Positions 1-4,822 of a stretch of 6,270 nucleotides of DNA are shown piece after piece. The stretch is from assembly GCA_003242525.1 (NCBI GenBank), contig QGUU01000154.1, positions 1 to 6,270 of the forward strand, written 5' to 3'. How positions within the stretch are numbered: the stretch's first letter is position 1; each line of letters opens with the position of its first letter. The notes under the pieces were generated by a model, which ran no database searches, had not been told where the DNA came from, and worked only from the letters and a program-made list of their open reading frames with translations. This DNA is from Pseudomonadota bacterium. GTDB taxonomy: Bacteria; Pseudomonadota; Alphaproteobacteria; Rhizobiales; Rhizobiaceae. Made by a program: the position numbers and the translations under genes.

Positions 1-1
1 C

Positions 2-319
2 GGCGCCGGGCCCGGTTTCCCAGGGGGGGAAAAGGAAGTTTGTGGCCTTTGCCCTGCCCTTTGTGGGGGACCCAAAATCATACTGCTGGATGAGCCCTTC
101 GAGGGGTTGGCGCCCGTCATCGTGCTCGATCTTGTTCGCGCCTGCCGGGAACTGGCCCAGTCCGGCCAGACCATTGTGCTGGTGGAACAGAACCTTGCCG
201 CCACGATCGCTCTCGCAAACCGGGTCTACATCATCAACAACGGCCATATTGCTCACGAAGGCCCGGCCTATGAGTTGAAGAGACAGCCGGAACTGCTGCA
301 GCGTTATCTTGGCGTGTAG
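2..319 (+). CDS. livF: Branched-chain amino acid ABC transporter ATP-binding protein, LivF-like (3' part, damaged 5' edge)
   Basis: This is the C-terminal part of an ABC ATPase that would power uptake of branched-chain amino acids or related substrates from the cytoplasmic face of the inner membrane. From about position 77 the frame reads IILLDEP (Walker B and catalytic Glu), EGLAPVIV, then VEQN in the H-loop region and a LivF-like tail ending QRYLGV at the stop (317-319). The VEQN and EGLAP forms favour LivF over LivG. The Walker A half lies outside the window. Bases 1-76 are open in the same frame, but the better match to LivF (VAFALPFVGDPK, position 42 onward) is in another frame, so a base appears to be missing around 72-77. 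The signature LSGGEQ is also distorted. UrtE-type urea transporters are similar and cannot be excluded. The family call is firm; the exact substrate is not. Confidence 0.85.
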   Translation, partial: GAGPGFPGGEKEVCGLCPALCGGPKIILLDEPFEGLAPVIVLDLVRACRELAQSGQTIVLVEQNLAATIALANRVYIINNGHIAHEGPAYELKRQPELLQRYLGV

Positions 320-332
320 CTGGCGAAAAAAA

Positions 333-367
333 ACCCGGATGTCGCTTCGGAGCGCACCTTTTCGGGT
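333..367. terminator. Imperfect hairpin downstream of livF, possible terminator
   Basis: ACCCG (333-337) pairs with CGGGT (363-367), and inside it CGCT (343-346) pairs with AGCG (351-354) around a TCGG loop. A run of eight A lies directly before the stem. It would therefore be a U-tract only for minus-strand transcription, and no minus-strand gene is visible here. On the plus strand, 14 bases after livF, no T-run follows the stem. GCACC/GGTGC (354-358/365-369) is a competing fold. It may terminate livF weakly. Confidence 0.35.
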
Positions 368-472
368 GCTCAACTCGCGGGCGCGTTATCCGCAGCCTGG
401 TGAGGCGATCCTGCCTGCCCTGTGGCCGCGCAAGATCCGAAGCGAGCACACCATCGCGCCAGGCGAACACGC

Positions 473-500
473 TTGAAGTTCCGCGCGCAAACCCTTATCT
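473..500 (+). promoter_or_regulatory. Predicted sigma-70-type promoter of ssrA
   Basis: A -35-like TTGAAG (473-478) is followed after 16 bases by a -10-like TTATCT (495-500). The predicted start near 507 falls at the first helix of the tmRNA acceptor piece. That is where a stable RNA gene should begin, so position supports the call more than the modest hexamers do. Confidence 0.5.
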
Positions 501-585
501 TCCCGATGCCGTCGCAAGACGGCTATGGTGCTAAACCGGCTGTGCAATAGACGTTCCGGACGCGGTTTCGAAACCGCCACCTCCA

Positions 586-618
586 CTGAAAGCCCATCTT
601 CAATGGTGGGTTCTCACT
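586..618 (+). other. Intervening spacer of pre-tmRNA, removed on maturation
   Basis: These 33 bases join the 3' end of the acceptor piece (A585) to the 5' G of the coding piece (G619). They contain a small hairpin, CCAT (594-597) with ATGG (603-606) around CTTCA, flanked by further partly pairable bases. By analogy with known two-piece tmRNAs, RNase P would cut at 619 and 3' trimming followed by CCA addition would finish at 585. The genomic bases after the discriminator are CTG, so CCA is not encoded. Confidence 0.75.
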
Positions 619-703
619 GGGGGTGAAATGGGATCGACGGTCGTTGAAAGACAGCTCGCTGTACCCGGCATTGTACCACCGTTATCGGGCTAAACCTATA
701 GTT

Positions 704-742
704 GCCAACGACAACTATGCGGAAGCTCGTCTCGCTGCTTAA
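704..742 (+). other. tmRNA proteolysis-tag reading frame
   Basis: The resume codon GCC follows the conserved context CTATAGTT. The frame encodes ANDNYAEARLAA and ends in TAA (740-742). The C-terminal LAA is the ClpX-recognised degron end, and the N-terminal AND-NYA portion is the part that SspB adaptors contact. The sspB gene lies in this same window, starting at 3212. Confidence 0.95.
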
Positions 743-768
743 TGCGGCGCGAACGCTTCAAATCAAGC

Positions 769-790
769 CCTAGTGGTTCGCACCGCTAGG
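769..790 (+). other. Strong hairpin in the 3' part of the tmRNA coding piece
   Basis: CCTAGTGGT (769-777) pairs with ACCGCTAGG (782-790) over nine pairs, one of them T-G, around a TCGC tetraloop. It lies 26 bases after the tag stop codon. In two-piece tmRNAs the coding RNA normally ends in structured RNA past helix 5, so this is probably part of the mature molecule or its 3' stabiliser. Confidence 0.7.
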
Positions 791-798
791 CGGGGTCC

Positions 799-824
799 GG
801 AGGCACCTGGCAACAGAAGCCTCC
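799..824 (+). terminator. Possible 3'-end hairpin or terminator of ssrA
   Basis: GGAGGC (799-804) pairs perfectly with GCCTCC (819-824) across a 14-base loop. A pyrimidine-rich but not T-rich stretch follows (ACTTCTCCCCTCCTT). It would end a coding piece of about 205 bases. The absence of a real T-tract makes it a weak intrinsic terminator; it may instead define the processed 3' end. Confidence 0.4.
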
Positions 825-830
825 ACTTCT

Positions 831-985
831 CCCCTCCTTATATGTTCTGGCCTGCCTGTATCGCATCCTGGCAAGCGGAGCCCTGTCCATGCGCGGCTCA
901 ATGATCGAGCCAAACGAAAGAGGTTCTGCCCAGCCCGCGTGACGCCGCGTTCATCAAGGAGGCGCAAGCTGCTCTCCTGATGCAC
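831..985. other. Non-coding stretch between ssrA and the terminator
   Basis: I see no convincing protein gene here. A 17-codon ATG frame (889-942) has no clear ribosome binding site or recognisable product. The one structure is a hairpin of nine pairs with a single bulged A: CATCAAGGAG (952-961) with CTCCTGATG (974-982). It sits three bases before the terminator stem that starts at 986. A small RNA ending at that terminator is possible but no promoter is evident. Confidence 0.4.
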
Positions 986-1012
986 AAAGGGCTGGGAATT
1001 CCCAGCCCTTTT
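986..1012. terminator. Bidirectional intrinsic terminator
   Basis: A perfect 11-bp stem, AAAGGGCTGGG (986-996) with CCCAGCCCTTT (1001-1011), closes an AATT loop. On the plus strand it ends in four T (1009-1012). On the minus strand it ends in TTT, 19 bases after the stop codon of the MFS gene. It most likely terminates that exporter gene and also blocks read-through from the ssrA side. Confidence 0.85.
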
Positions 1013-1030
1013 CCAGTGGTCTTGACGCCC

Positions 1031-2236
1031 TTACTCGGCAGGCATCGAAGCGGTCCGCCGCGCCCTGCCGAGCGACAGATGCGCCAGCGTGAAGGAAAGC
1101 ACGGCGCAGAGTGCAATTCCCGCCACCATCGGCAAGGGTGTGCCATCGAAGAATATGCCGGCGATACCCATTGCTACTGCGCCGATGGCCAACTGCAGCG
1201 TGCCCATGAGGGCCGAGGCGGTGCCCGCGATCGCGCCCTGCTCATCCATCGCAAGCACGGAAGTGGAGGGTATGACCAGGCCGACGAAGCCGTAGCCCAC
1301 GAACAGGAAGGCAGCCATCACCGGCAGCGAGTCCACGCCGGAGGCCATGACGGCAAACAGAGCCACCATTACCGTCGCATAGCCAGTCACCGCAATGCGC
1401 ACGACCCGCACCAAGCCGAAACGCTCGGAAAGCATGCCGGTCAGCTGCGACATGGCAAAGAAGGATACGGCGTTCACGGAGAACATCAGGCTGTAGGCAC
1501 GTGGCGAAAGCCCGTAGTGGTCGATCATGACGAAGGATGAGTTCGACAGATAGACGAAGAAGCTGGATAGGGCGAAGGAGCCGATCGCGGTGAGCCCGAG
1601 AAAGCTTCGATCGCCCATCAGCTGCCAATAGCCGCGCAGCGCACCGGCAAGGCTCGACTCCCTCCGGGCTTCGGCCGGCCGGGTTTCCCTGAGCGAGGTA
1701 GCAATCAGAACCAGCGCAAGCAGGCCCGCGATCGTCACTGCCCAGAACACGCCTCGCCAGCCGAAACTGTCGATGATCAGGGATCCGGTCAGCGGCGCAA
1801 GAATCGGCGAAATCGAGAACACCAGCATCAGCATCGACATCAGCCTTGCAGCTTCGGTTCCAGTGTGCAGGTCGCGAACGATTGCACGCGGCACCGTCAT
1901 GCCGGCACAAGCGCCAAGGCCCTGAAGGAACCGAAACAGGATCAGCCATTCAACCGTAGGGGCGAGCGCCGCACCGACACTACCTGCCATGAACAGCGCG
2001 AGCCCGACATAGAGCGGCGGCTTGCGACCGAATATGTCAGCCAAAGGGCCTACCAGCAATTGTCCAAAGCCAATGGTCAGAAAGAAGATGAGCAACGTCA
2101 TCTGCACCGCGCCCGGGCTTGCGCCCAGATCGCCGCCGATCGACGGCAGGGCGGGCAGATACATGTCGATGGCGAAGGGCCCTACTGCAGAAACAAGGCC
2201 GAGCACGAGCGCAATGCGGAACAGGTCTGTCTTCAT
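1031..2236 (-). CDS. MFS multidrug exporter, Bcr/CflA subfamily
   Basis: This 401-residue inner-membrane protein should be a 12-helix drug/proton antiporter of the Bcr/CflA type. The first helix carries the subfamily signature DMYLPALP (residues 24-31). MFS motif A follows helix 2 as GPLADIFGRKP (63-73), an R-F-L-Q-G-L-G motif B starts at R102, and the SPILAPLTGS segment (143-152) matches the proline- and glycine-rich motif C of exporters. Length is normal for the family. The frame is open upstream to 2422, but I chose the ATG at 2234-2236 because MKTDLFRIALVLGL leads directly into helix 1, as in relatives; the extra 62 residues are hydrophilic and overlap the operator. The ribosome site (GAAG) is weak. 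It is divergent from a TetR gene that probably represses it. The transported substrate cannot be told from sequence. Confidence 0.9.
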   Translation of the reverse strand: MKTDLFRIALVLGLVSAVGPFAIDMYLPALPSIGGDLGASPGAVQMTLLIFFLTIGFGQLLVGPLADIFGRKPPLYVGLALFMAGSVGAALAPTVEWLILFRFLQGLGACAGMTVPRAIVRDLHTGTEAARLMSMLMLVFSISPILAPLTGSLIIDSFGWRGVFWAVTIAGLLALVLIATSLRETRPAEARRESSLAGALRGYWQLMGDRSFLGLTAIGSFALSSFFVYLSNSSFVMIDHYGLSPRAYSLMFSVNAVSFFAMSQLTGMLSERFGLVRVVRIAVTGYATVMVALFAVMASGVDSLPVMAAFLFVGYGFVGLVIPSTSVLAMDEQGAIAGTASALMGTLQLAIGAVAMGIAGIFFDGTPLPMVAGIALCAVLSFTLAHLSLGRARRTASMPAE

Positions 2237-2347
2237 TATACCGGCTTCTGGTGATTTCGGCTGCCGCGGACGCTTCAGGCGGAACGCGTCAACCATCAGA
2301 TTGGGTCGACCAGGAACGTAATCCTTCGGTCTTTGCTGTCGAGACAG

Positions 2348-2365
2348 TTGGACAGGCTTGTCTAA
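2348..2365. promoter_or_regulatory. Putative TetR operator palindrome
   Basis: TTGGACAGGCTTGTCTAA is an imperfect palindrome with seven of nine positions symmetric. It lies between the divergent exporter and TetR genes and overlaps the predicted -35 box of the TetR promoter. Length and position fit a TetR-family dimer site giving autorepression and repression of the exporter. The binding role is inference. Confidence 0.55.
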
Positions 2366-2386
2366 TTTGTCAATCAAGCCTATACA
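2358..2386 (+). promoter_or_regulatory. Promoter of the TetR-family gene
   Basis: TTGTCT (2358-2363) and TATACA (2381-2386) are separated by 17 bases. The expected start of transcription, about seven bases after the -10, coincides with the ATG at 2394, so the message would be leaderless or nearly so. An in-frame TTG at 2358 is part of this -35 box and is therefore an unlikely start codon. Confidence 0.6.
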
Positions 2387-2393
2387 GATTTTC

Positions 2394-3107
2394 ATGCATT
2401 CCGGTATCTCTCCTGACACCATCCCGACATCCCCCTCCCCGCTCCGCGAGCGTCAGGCAAAACGCATCTCCATTCTTGAGGCCGCCGGCGATGTCTTCTG
2501 CCGGGAAGGGTATGCAGGCGCCAATATCGACCTGGTGGCGACGGAAGCCGGCGTGTCTCGCCAGACGGTCTACAATCACTATGGCGACAAGGAGAAATTG
2601 TTCATCGCCGTCGTGCGCGACCTGACTGAACGCTGCAATGCCAGCATTTTTGCGACGATGGCCACTTTTCCCGACCGCCCGAACAATCTCGAGGACGACC
2701 TTGTCGCTTTCGCCCTGCGCATGAACCGCAACTGCATCTGCAACCGCGAGGGCAGGCTCCTGCATAAGTTGATCCAGGCGGACGGCGAGCGCTATCCCGA
2801 ACTGCTTACCATCTGGCGCGAACAGGGACCGGGCCGCACCTGGTCGGCGATGGCCGCGCACTTCGCCCGACTTGCCCATGCCGGATATCTGGTCATGGAC
2901 GATCCGGACCTGGCCGCCCACCATTTCGTGGCCTTGGTCAATGCGCAGCTGCGCACCACATTCATGCTCGGGGAGGCGCCGACGGAAGCGGAAGTTACTC
3001 AATCGACGAGGAATGGCGTGCGCGCCTTCCTGCGGGCCTATGGCAAATGCCGTTCAGCTGCGCCAGGCGAAACCTCAAGCCAGGGACGGCATTATCACGG
3101 CAACTGA
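2394..3107 (+). CDS. TetR/AcrR-family transcriptional regulator
   Basis: This 237-residue DNA-binding repressor has an N-terminal TetR helix-turn-helix at about residues 23-70. It contains ILEAAGDVF, then IDLVATEAGVSRQTVYNHYGDKEKLF, in which the recognition helix and the Y-N-H-Y-G-D-K-E motif are typical (written here only as key segments: AGVSRQTVYNHYG). The C-terminal half, with HKLIQADGERYPEL and a later DDPDLAAHHF segment, resembles the AefR-like TetR C-terminal domain (TetR_C_7 type), which binds the inducer. It is transcribed away from the Bcr/CflA exporter and is probably its repressor. I chose ATG 2394; there is no other in-frame ATG before the DNA-binding domain. No Shine-Dalgarno sequence precedes it, in line with a leaderless message. 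The inducer is unknown. Confidence 0.92.
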   Translation: MHSGISPDTIPTSPSPLRERQAKRISILEAAGDVFCREGYAGANIDLVATEAGVSRQTVYNHYGDKEKLFIAVVRDLTERCNASIFATMATFPDRPNNLEDDLVAFALRMNRNCICNREGRLLHKLIQADGERYPELLTIWREQGPGRTWSAMAAHFARLAHAGYLVMDDPDLAAHHFVALVNAQLRTTFMLGEAPTEAEVTQSTRNGVRAFLRAYGKCRSAAPGETSSQGRHYHGN

Positions 3108-3211
3108 AAAATCGCCCTCGCCAAGGCAGGGGAAGATTCTATATTCGGTTTACGCCACCGCCAAGCTTGATTACAGCTAGGCTGATGATTCAAAGAGAAT
3201 GCTGACGCTGC

Positions 3212-3742
3212 ATGGCCGAGGACCTTATCCGCTACGACATACTGGCACAGGAAGCCCTGCGCGGCGTCATGCGCAAGGTGCTGGCCGAGGTCGCGCGCAC
3301 CGGCCTTCCCGGAAACCACCACTTCTTCATCACCTTCCTTACCGGGGCGCCCGGAGTGCGCATCTCAAGCCGGCTGCGCGAACGGTATCCGGAGCAGATG
3401 ACGATCGTCATCCAGTTCCAGTATTGGGATCTGAAGGTGAGCGAGACCGGCTTCGAAGTCGGTCTATCGTTCTCGGACGTGCCGGAAAAGCTGGAGATCC
3501 CCTTTTCGGCGGTGCGCGGCTTCTACGACCCCTCGGTCAATTTTGAGCTGGAGTTCGACGTCAAGGCGGAACAACCGGCCGAAGTGGAAGCCGAGCCCGA
3601 AGTGCCGGCGCCCGCCGCCATCGCATCCGGGAAGAAGCCTCCCGCGAAGAAGAAGACTGACCCGGAGAAATCCGACGATAGCAGCGCTGCTCCCGCAAAG
3701 GGCGCCGAGGTGGTGTCGCTCGACGCCTTCCGGAAAAAATAG
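3212..3742 (+). CDS. sspB: SspB, ClpXP adaptor for ssrA-tagged proteins (alpha type)
   Basis: SspB is a cytoplasmic dimeric adaptor that holds the tmRNA tag and delivers the substrate to the ClpXP protease. This 176-residue protein has the SspB fold at about residues 5-118, with HHFFITFLTGAPGV (36-49) and MTIVIQFQYWDL (63-74) as the recognisable strands. A low-complexity linker follows, acidic (Pro/Glu/Ala, 119-139) and then Lys-rich (141-153). The extreme C-terminus VVSLDAFRKK (167-176) corresponds to the ClpX-binding tail of alphaproteobacterial SspB. The ATG at 3212 gives the usual MAEDLIRYD N-terminus, although only a distant AAAGAGA (3191-3197) resembles a ribosome site. I see no clear promoter in 3108-3211. 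It heads a compact run with the DUF4169 gene eight bases downstream. The tmRNA it serves is encoded at about 505-825. Confidence 0.95.
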   Translation: MAEDLIRYDILAQEALRGVMRKVLAEVARTGLPGNHHFFITFLTGAPGVRISSRLRERYPEQMTIVIQFQYWDLKVSETGFEVGLSFSDVPEKLEIPFSAVRGFYDPSVNFELEFDVKAEQPAEVEAEPEVPAPAAIASGKKPPAKKKTDPEKSDDSSAAPAKGAEVVSLDAFRKK

Positions 3743-3750
3743 GCCGCGCC

Positions 3751-3942
3751 ATGGCGGAGATCGTCAATCTGCGCCAGGCCCGCAAGCAGAAGGCGCGCGC
3801 CGATAGGGCGCGTGTGGCAGACCAGAATCGTGCTGCCTTCGGCCGGACGAAGGAAGAGCGTGAGCGCGAACGGCGCCTGGCCGAGCAGGCTGCGAAGCGC
3901 CTTGATGCTCACCTGCGCGATCCCCTTGGCAAGGACAAGTGA
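3751..3942 (+). CDS. DUF4169 family small basic protein
   Basis: This 63-residue protein matches the DUF4169 pattern: it begins MAEIVNLRQARKQKAR, has a central NRAAFGRTKEER, and continues as a long charged helix to DPLGKDK. It is very rich in Arg, Lys, Glu and Ala, has no membrane segment, and is likely one extended helix or coiled coil. Its function is unknown. It starts eight bases after the sspB stop without a good Shine-Dalgarno sequence, suggesting translation coupled to sspB. Its stop codon overlaps the GTG start of the next gene (GTGA, 3939-3942). The sspB-DUF4169-RHH order recurs, as far as I recall, in related alphaproteobacteria. Confidence 0.88.
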   Translation: MAEIVNLRQARKQKARADRARVADQNRAAFGRTKEERERERRLAEQAAKRLDAHLRDPLGKDK

Positions 3943-4160
3943 GTCTCGTCGTCAAACGCTCGGTTTCCATCCGCGGTCACCGTACCAGCTTTTCCCTGGA
4001 GGAAGCCTTTTTCAAGGAGCTTCAGTCGATCGCATCCCAACGTGACATGACGCTTGCGGCGCTGGTGGCAGAGATCGACGAGACGCGCCCGCGCGGCGCA
4101 AATCTGTCGTCAGCCCTTAGGCTCTACGTTCTGGAATGGCTGAGGAGCCCTCACGACTGA
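3939..4160 (+). CDS. Ribbon-helix-helix domain protein (RHH_4 type)
   Basis: This 73-residue protein has KRSVSIRGHRTSFSLE (6-21) as the predicted ribbon strand, then EAFFKELQSIA and a TLAALVAEID helix, and ends with LSSALRLYVLEWL (56-68). This is the pattern of the RHH_4 family found in alphaproteobacteria. Ribbon-helix-helix dimers usually bind DNA, but no target is known for this branch that I can name. The GTG start at 3939 overlaps the DUF4169 stop by four bases and has AAGGA about five bases upstream (3930-3934 region), so start and coupling are well supported. It is the last gene of the sspB run and converges on the Lrp-family gene. The 42 bases between them show no T-tailed hairpin. 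Confidence 0.88.
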   Translation: MSLVVKRSVSIRGHRTSFSLEEAFFKELQSIASQRDMTLAALVAEIDETRPRGANLSSALRLYVLEWLRSPHD

Positions 4161-4202
4161 GCCGCGGCCCCAGAGCGCGATACTGAATCACCGTCGGCCT
4201 GC

Positions 4203-4706
4203 TCAGGCCAGGTCGGGTCTCAGCCCCAGCGCTGTACGATCGACCACTTCGCGCAATGCGAATGATGAGTTGATCTTGGTGACATGCGGCATGGCCGAAA
4301 GCCATTCCTTATGGATCCGCTCATAGTCGGAAAGGTCCCTCGCCGCGATGCGCAGGATATAGTCGTATTCTCCAGACATCAGGTGGCAGGAGAGGACGTT
4401 GGGGCAGCGCTTGATGGCGGTCTCGAAATCCGACAGTGTCTTCTCGAACTGGCCGGACAGGGAAATATGCACGATGGCCGTTATCTCGTGACCCAACGCC
4501 GCATTGGAGAGCTGGGCATGGTATCCACGGATCGTCCCGGACTTTTCAAGGTTTTCCAGTCGTCTGGAACAGGCCGACTGTGACAGCCCCACCTTTTCGG
4601 CAAGCGCAGCGTTGGACATGCGCCCGTCCTTCTGCAGCGCCTCCAGAATGGCGATATCGATCCTGTCCAGCGCCAATTTTCGTTTTTCCTGCAACAACTG
4701 CCCCAT
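4203..4706 (-). CDS. Lrp/AsnC-family regulator, probable activator of ald (AldR-like)
   Basis: This 167-residue regulator has the family's usual layout. LDRIDIAILEAL (13-24) opens a winged helix-turn-helix, with the recognition part VGLSQSACSRRLENLE (39-54). A RAM effector domain spans roughly 75-150, with CHLMSGEYDYILRI (107-120) containing the conserved ligand-loop G-x-x-D pattern. It is divergent from alanine dehydrogenase, the classic AldR arrangement, in which alanine is the expected effector. The frame is open to a GTG at 4760, but I prefer ATG 4704-4706. An extended -10 element (minus strand TGCTAATAC, 4755-4747) and an inverted repeat lie at 4741-4764, so the GTG would lie upstream of the predicted transcript start. 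Activation rather than repression of ald is known for other AldR proteins and is inferred here. Confidence 0.9.
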   Translation of the reverse strand: MGQLLQEKRKLALDRIDIAILEALQKDGRMSNAALAEKVGLSQSACSRRLENLEKSGTIRGYHAQLSNAALGHEITAIVHISLSGQFEKTLSDFETAIKRCPNVLSCHLMSGEYDYILRIAARDLSDYERIHKEWLSAMPHVTKINSSFALREVVDRTALGLRPDLA

Positions 4707-4740
4707 TTCGCGCAAGGAATATCGGTCAATGCTGGAAGCT

Positions 4741-4764
4741 GCAAGTGTATTAGCAAACACTTGC
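4741..4764. promoter_or_regulatory. Inverted repeat operator over the aldR-like promoter
   Basis: GCAAGTGT (4741-4748) and ACACTTGC (4757-4764) are perfect inverted repeats separated by ATTAGCAA. On the minus strand the element contains TGCTAATAC, an extended -10 box (4755-4747), placing the regulator's start near 4740. A second palindrome, CTTGCGCAAG (4760-4769), overlaps the right arm. The position, 58 bases or more before the ald ATG, suits an Lrp-family site controlling both genes. Binding itself is inferred. Confidence 0.6.
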
Positions 4765-4822
4765 GCAAGGCTTTGTGGTTCAATAACTCGTAAATGGGCC
4801 GAAGGTCCGGGAGGAGTTCACC

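Larger units (their letters stand above)
505..825 (+). ncRNA. ssrA: Two-piece (circularly permuted) alphaproteobacterial tmRNA, tag ANDNYAEARLAA
   Basis: tmRNA rescues stalled ribosomes as both tRNA-Ala and mRNA, and tags the nascent protein for ClpXP. Here the 3' tRNA half precedes the 5' half, the permuted arrangement known in alphaproteobacteria. The acceptor piece (~505-585) has a perfect GCCGTC/GACGGC hairpin with a GCAA loop (508-523), a T-arm (562-577) and acceptor strand CACCTCC (578-584) with discriminator A585. After a 33-base spacer the coding piece starts at 619 with GGGGGTG, which pairs fully with CACCTCC and includes the G-U wobble at the third pair that AlaRS reads. The family motif GGGATCGACGG follows. 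The tag frame (704-742) reads ANDNYAEARLAA then TAA. The stop lies in the loop of GCTGC/GCGGC (734-738/744-748), inside outer helix GAAGC/GCTTC (722-726/755-759), as in helix 5 of E. coli. Strand and identity are firm; the outer ends are good to about 10-20 bases. Confidence 0.95.

Noticed and set aside
386..586. 66-codon minus-strand frame upstream of and across the tmRNA acceptor piece
   Set aside because: It overlaps the ssrA promoter and the structured acceptor RNA on the other strand and has no recognisable product.
530..696. GCTAAACC present twice (530-537 and 689-696) as a possible direct repeat or attachment site
   Set aside because: Both copies lie inside the tmRNA gene, in the acceptor and coding pieces. 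An eight-base match is too short, and no integrase is present in the window.
320..1030. CRISPR array or repeat cluster in the long gap
   Set aside because: No direct repeats with regular spacing are visible; the structure there is explained by the tmRNA and the hairpins.
980..1540. Long plus-strand open frame opposite the exporter gene
   Set aside because: It lies antisense to the well-supported MFS gene, begins inside the terminator region and has a low-complexity His/Gly/Arg-rich translation with no family resemblance.
1242..1949. 235-codon minus-strand frame inside the exporter gene
   Set aside because: It is an alternative frame of the MFS coding sequence, Arg/Cys/Asp-rich, typical of a GC-rich shadow.
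2237..2422. N-terminal extension of the MFS exporter to 2422 or 2296
   Set aside because: The extra residues are hydrophilic, precede a normal first helix, and would overlap the operator and the TetR coding start.
2370..3002. 210-codon frame antisense to the TetR gene
   Set aside because: The plus strand encodes a clear TetR protein in a continuous frame; the antisense translation has no recognisable motif.
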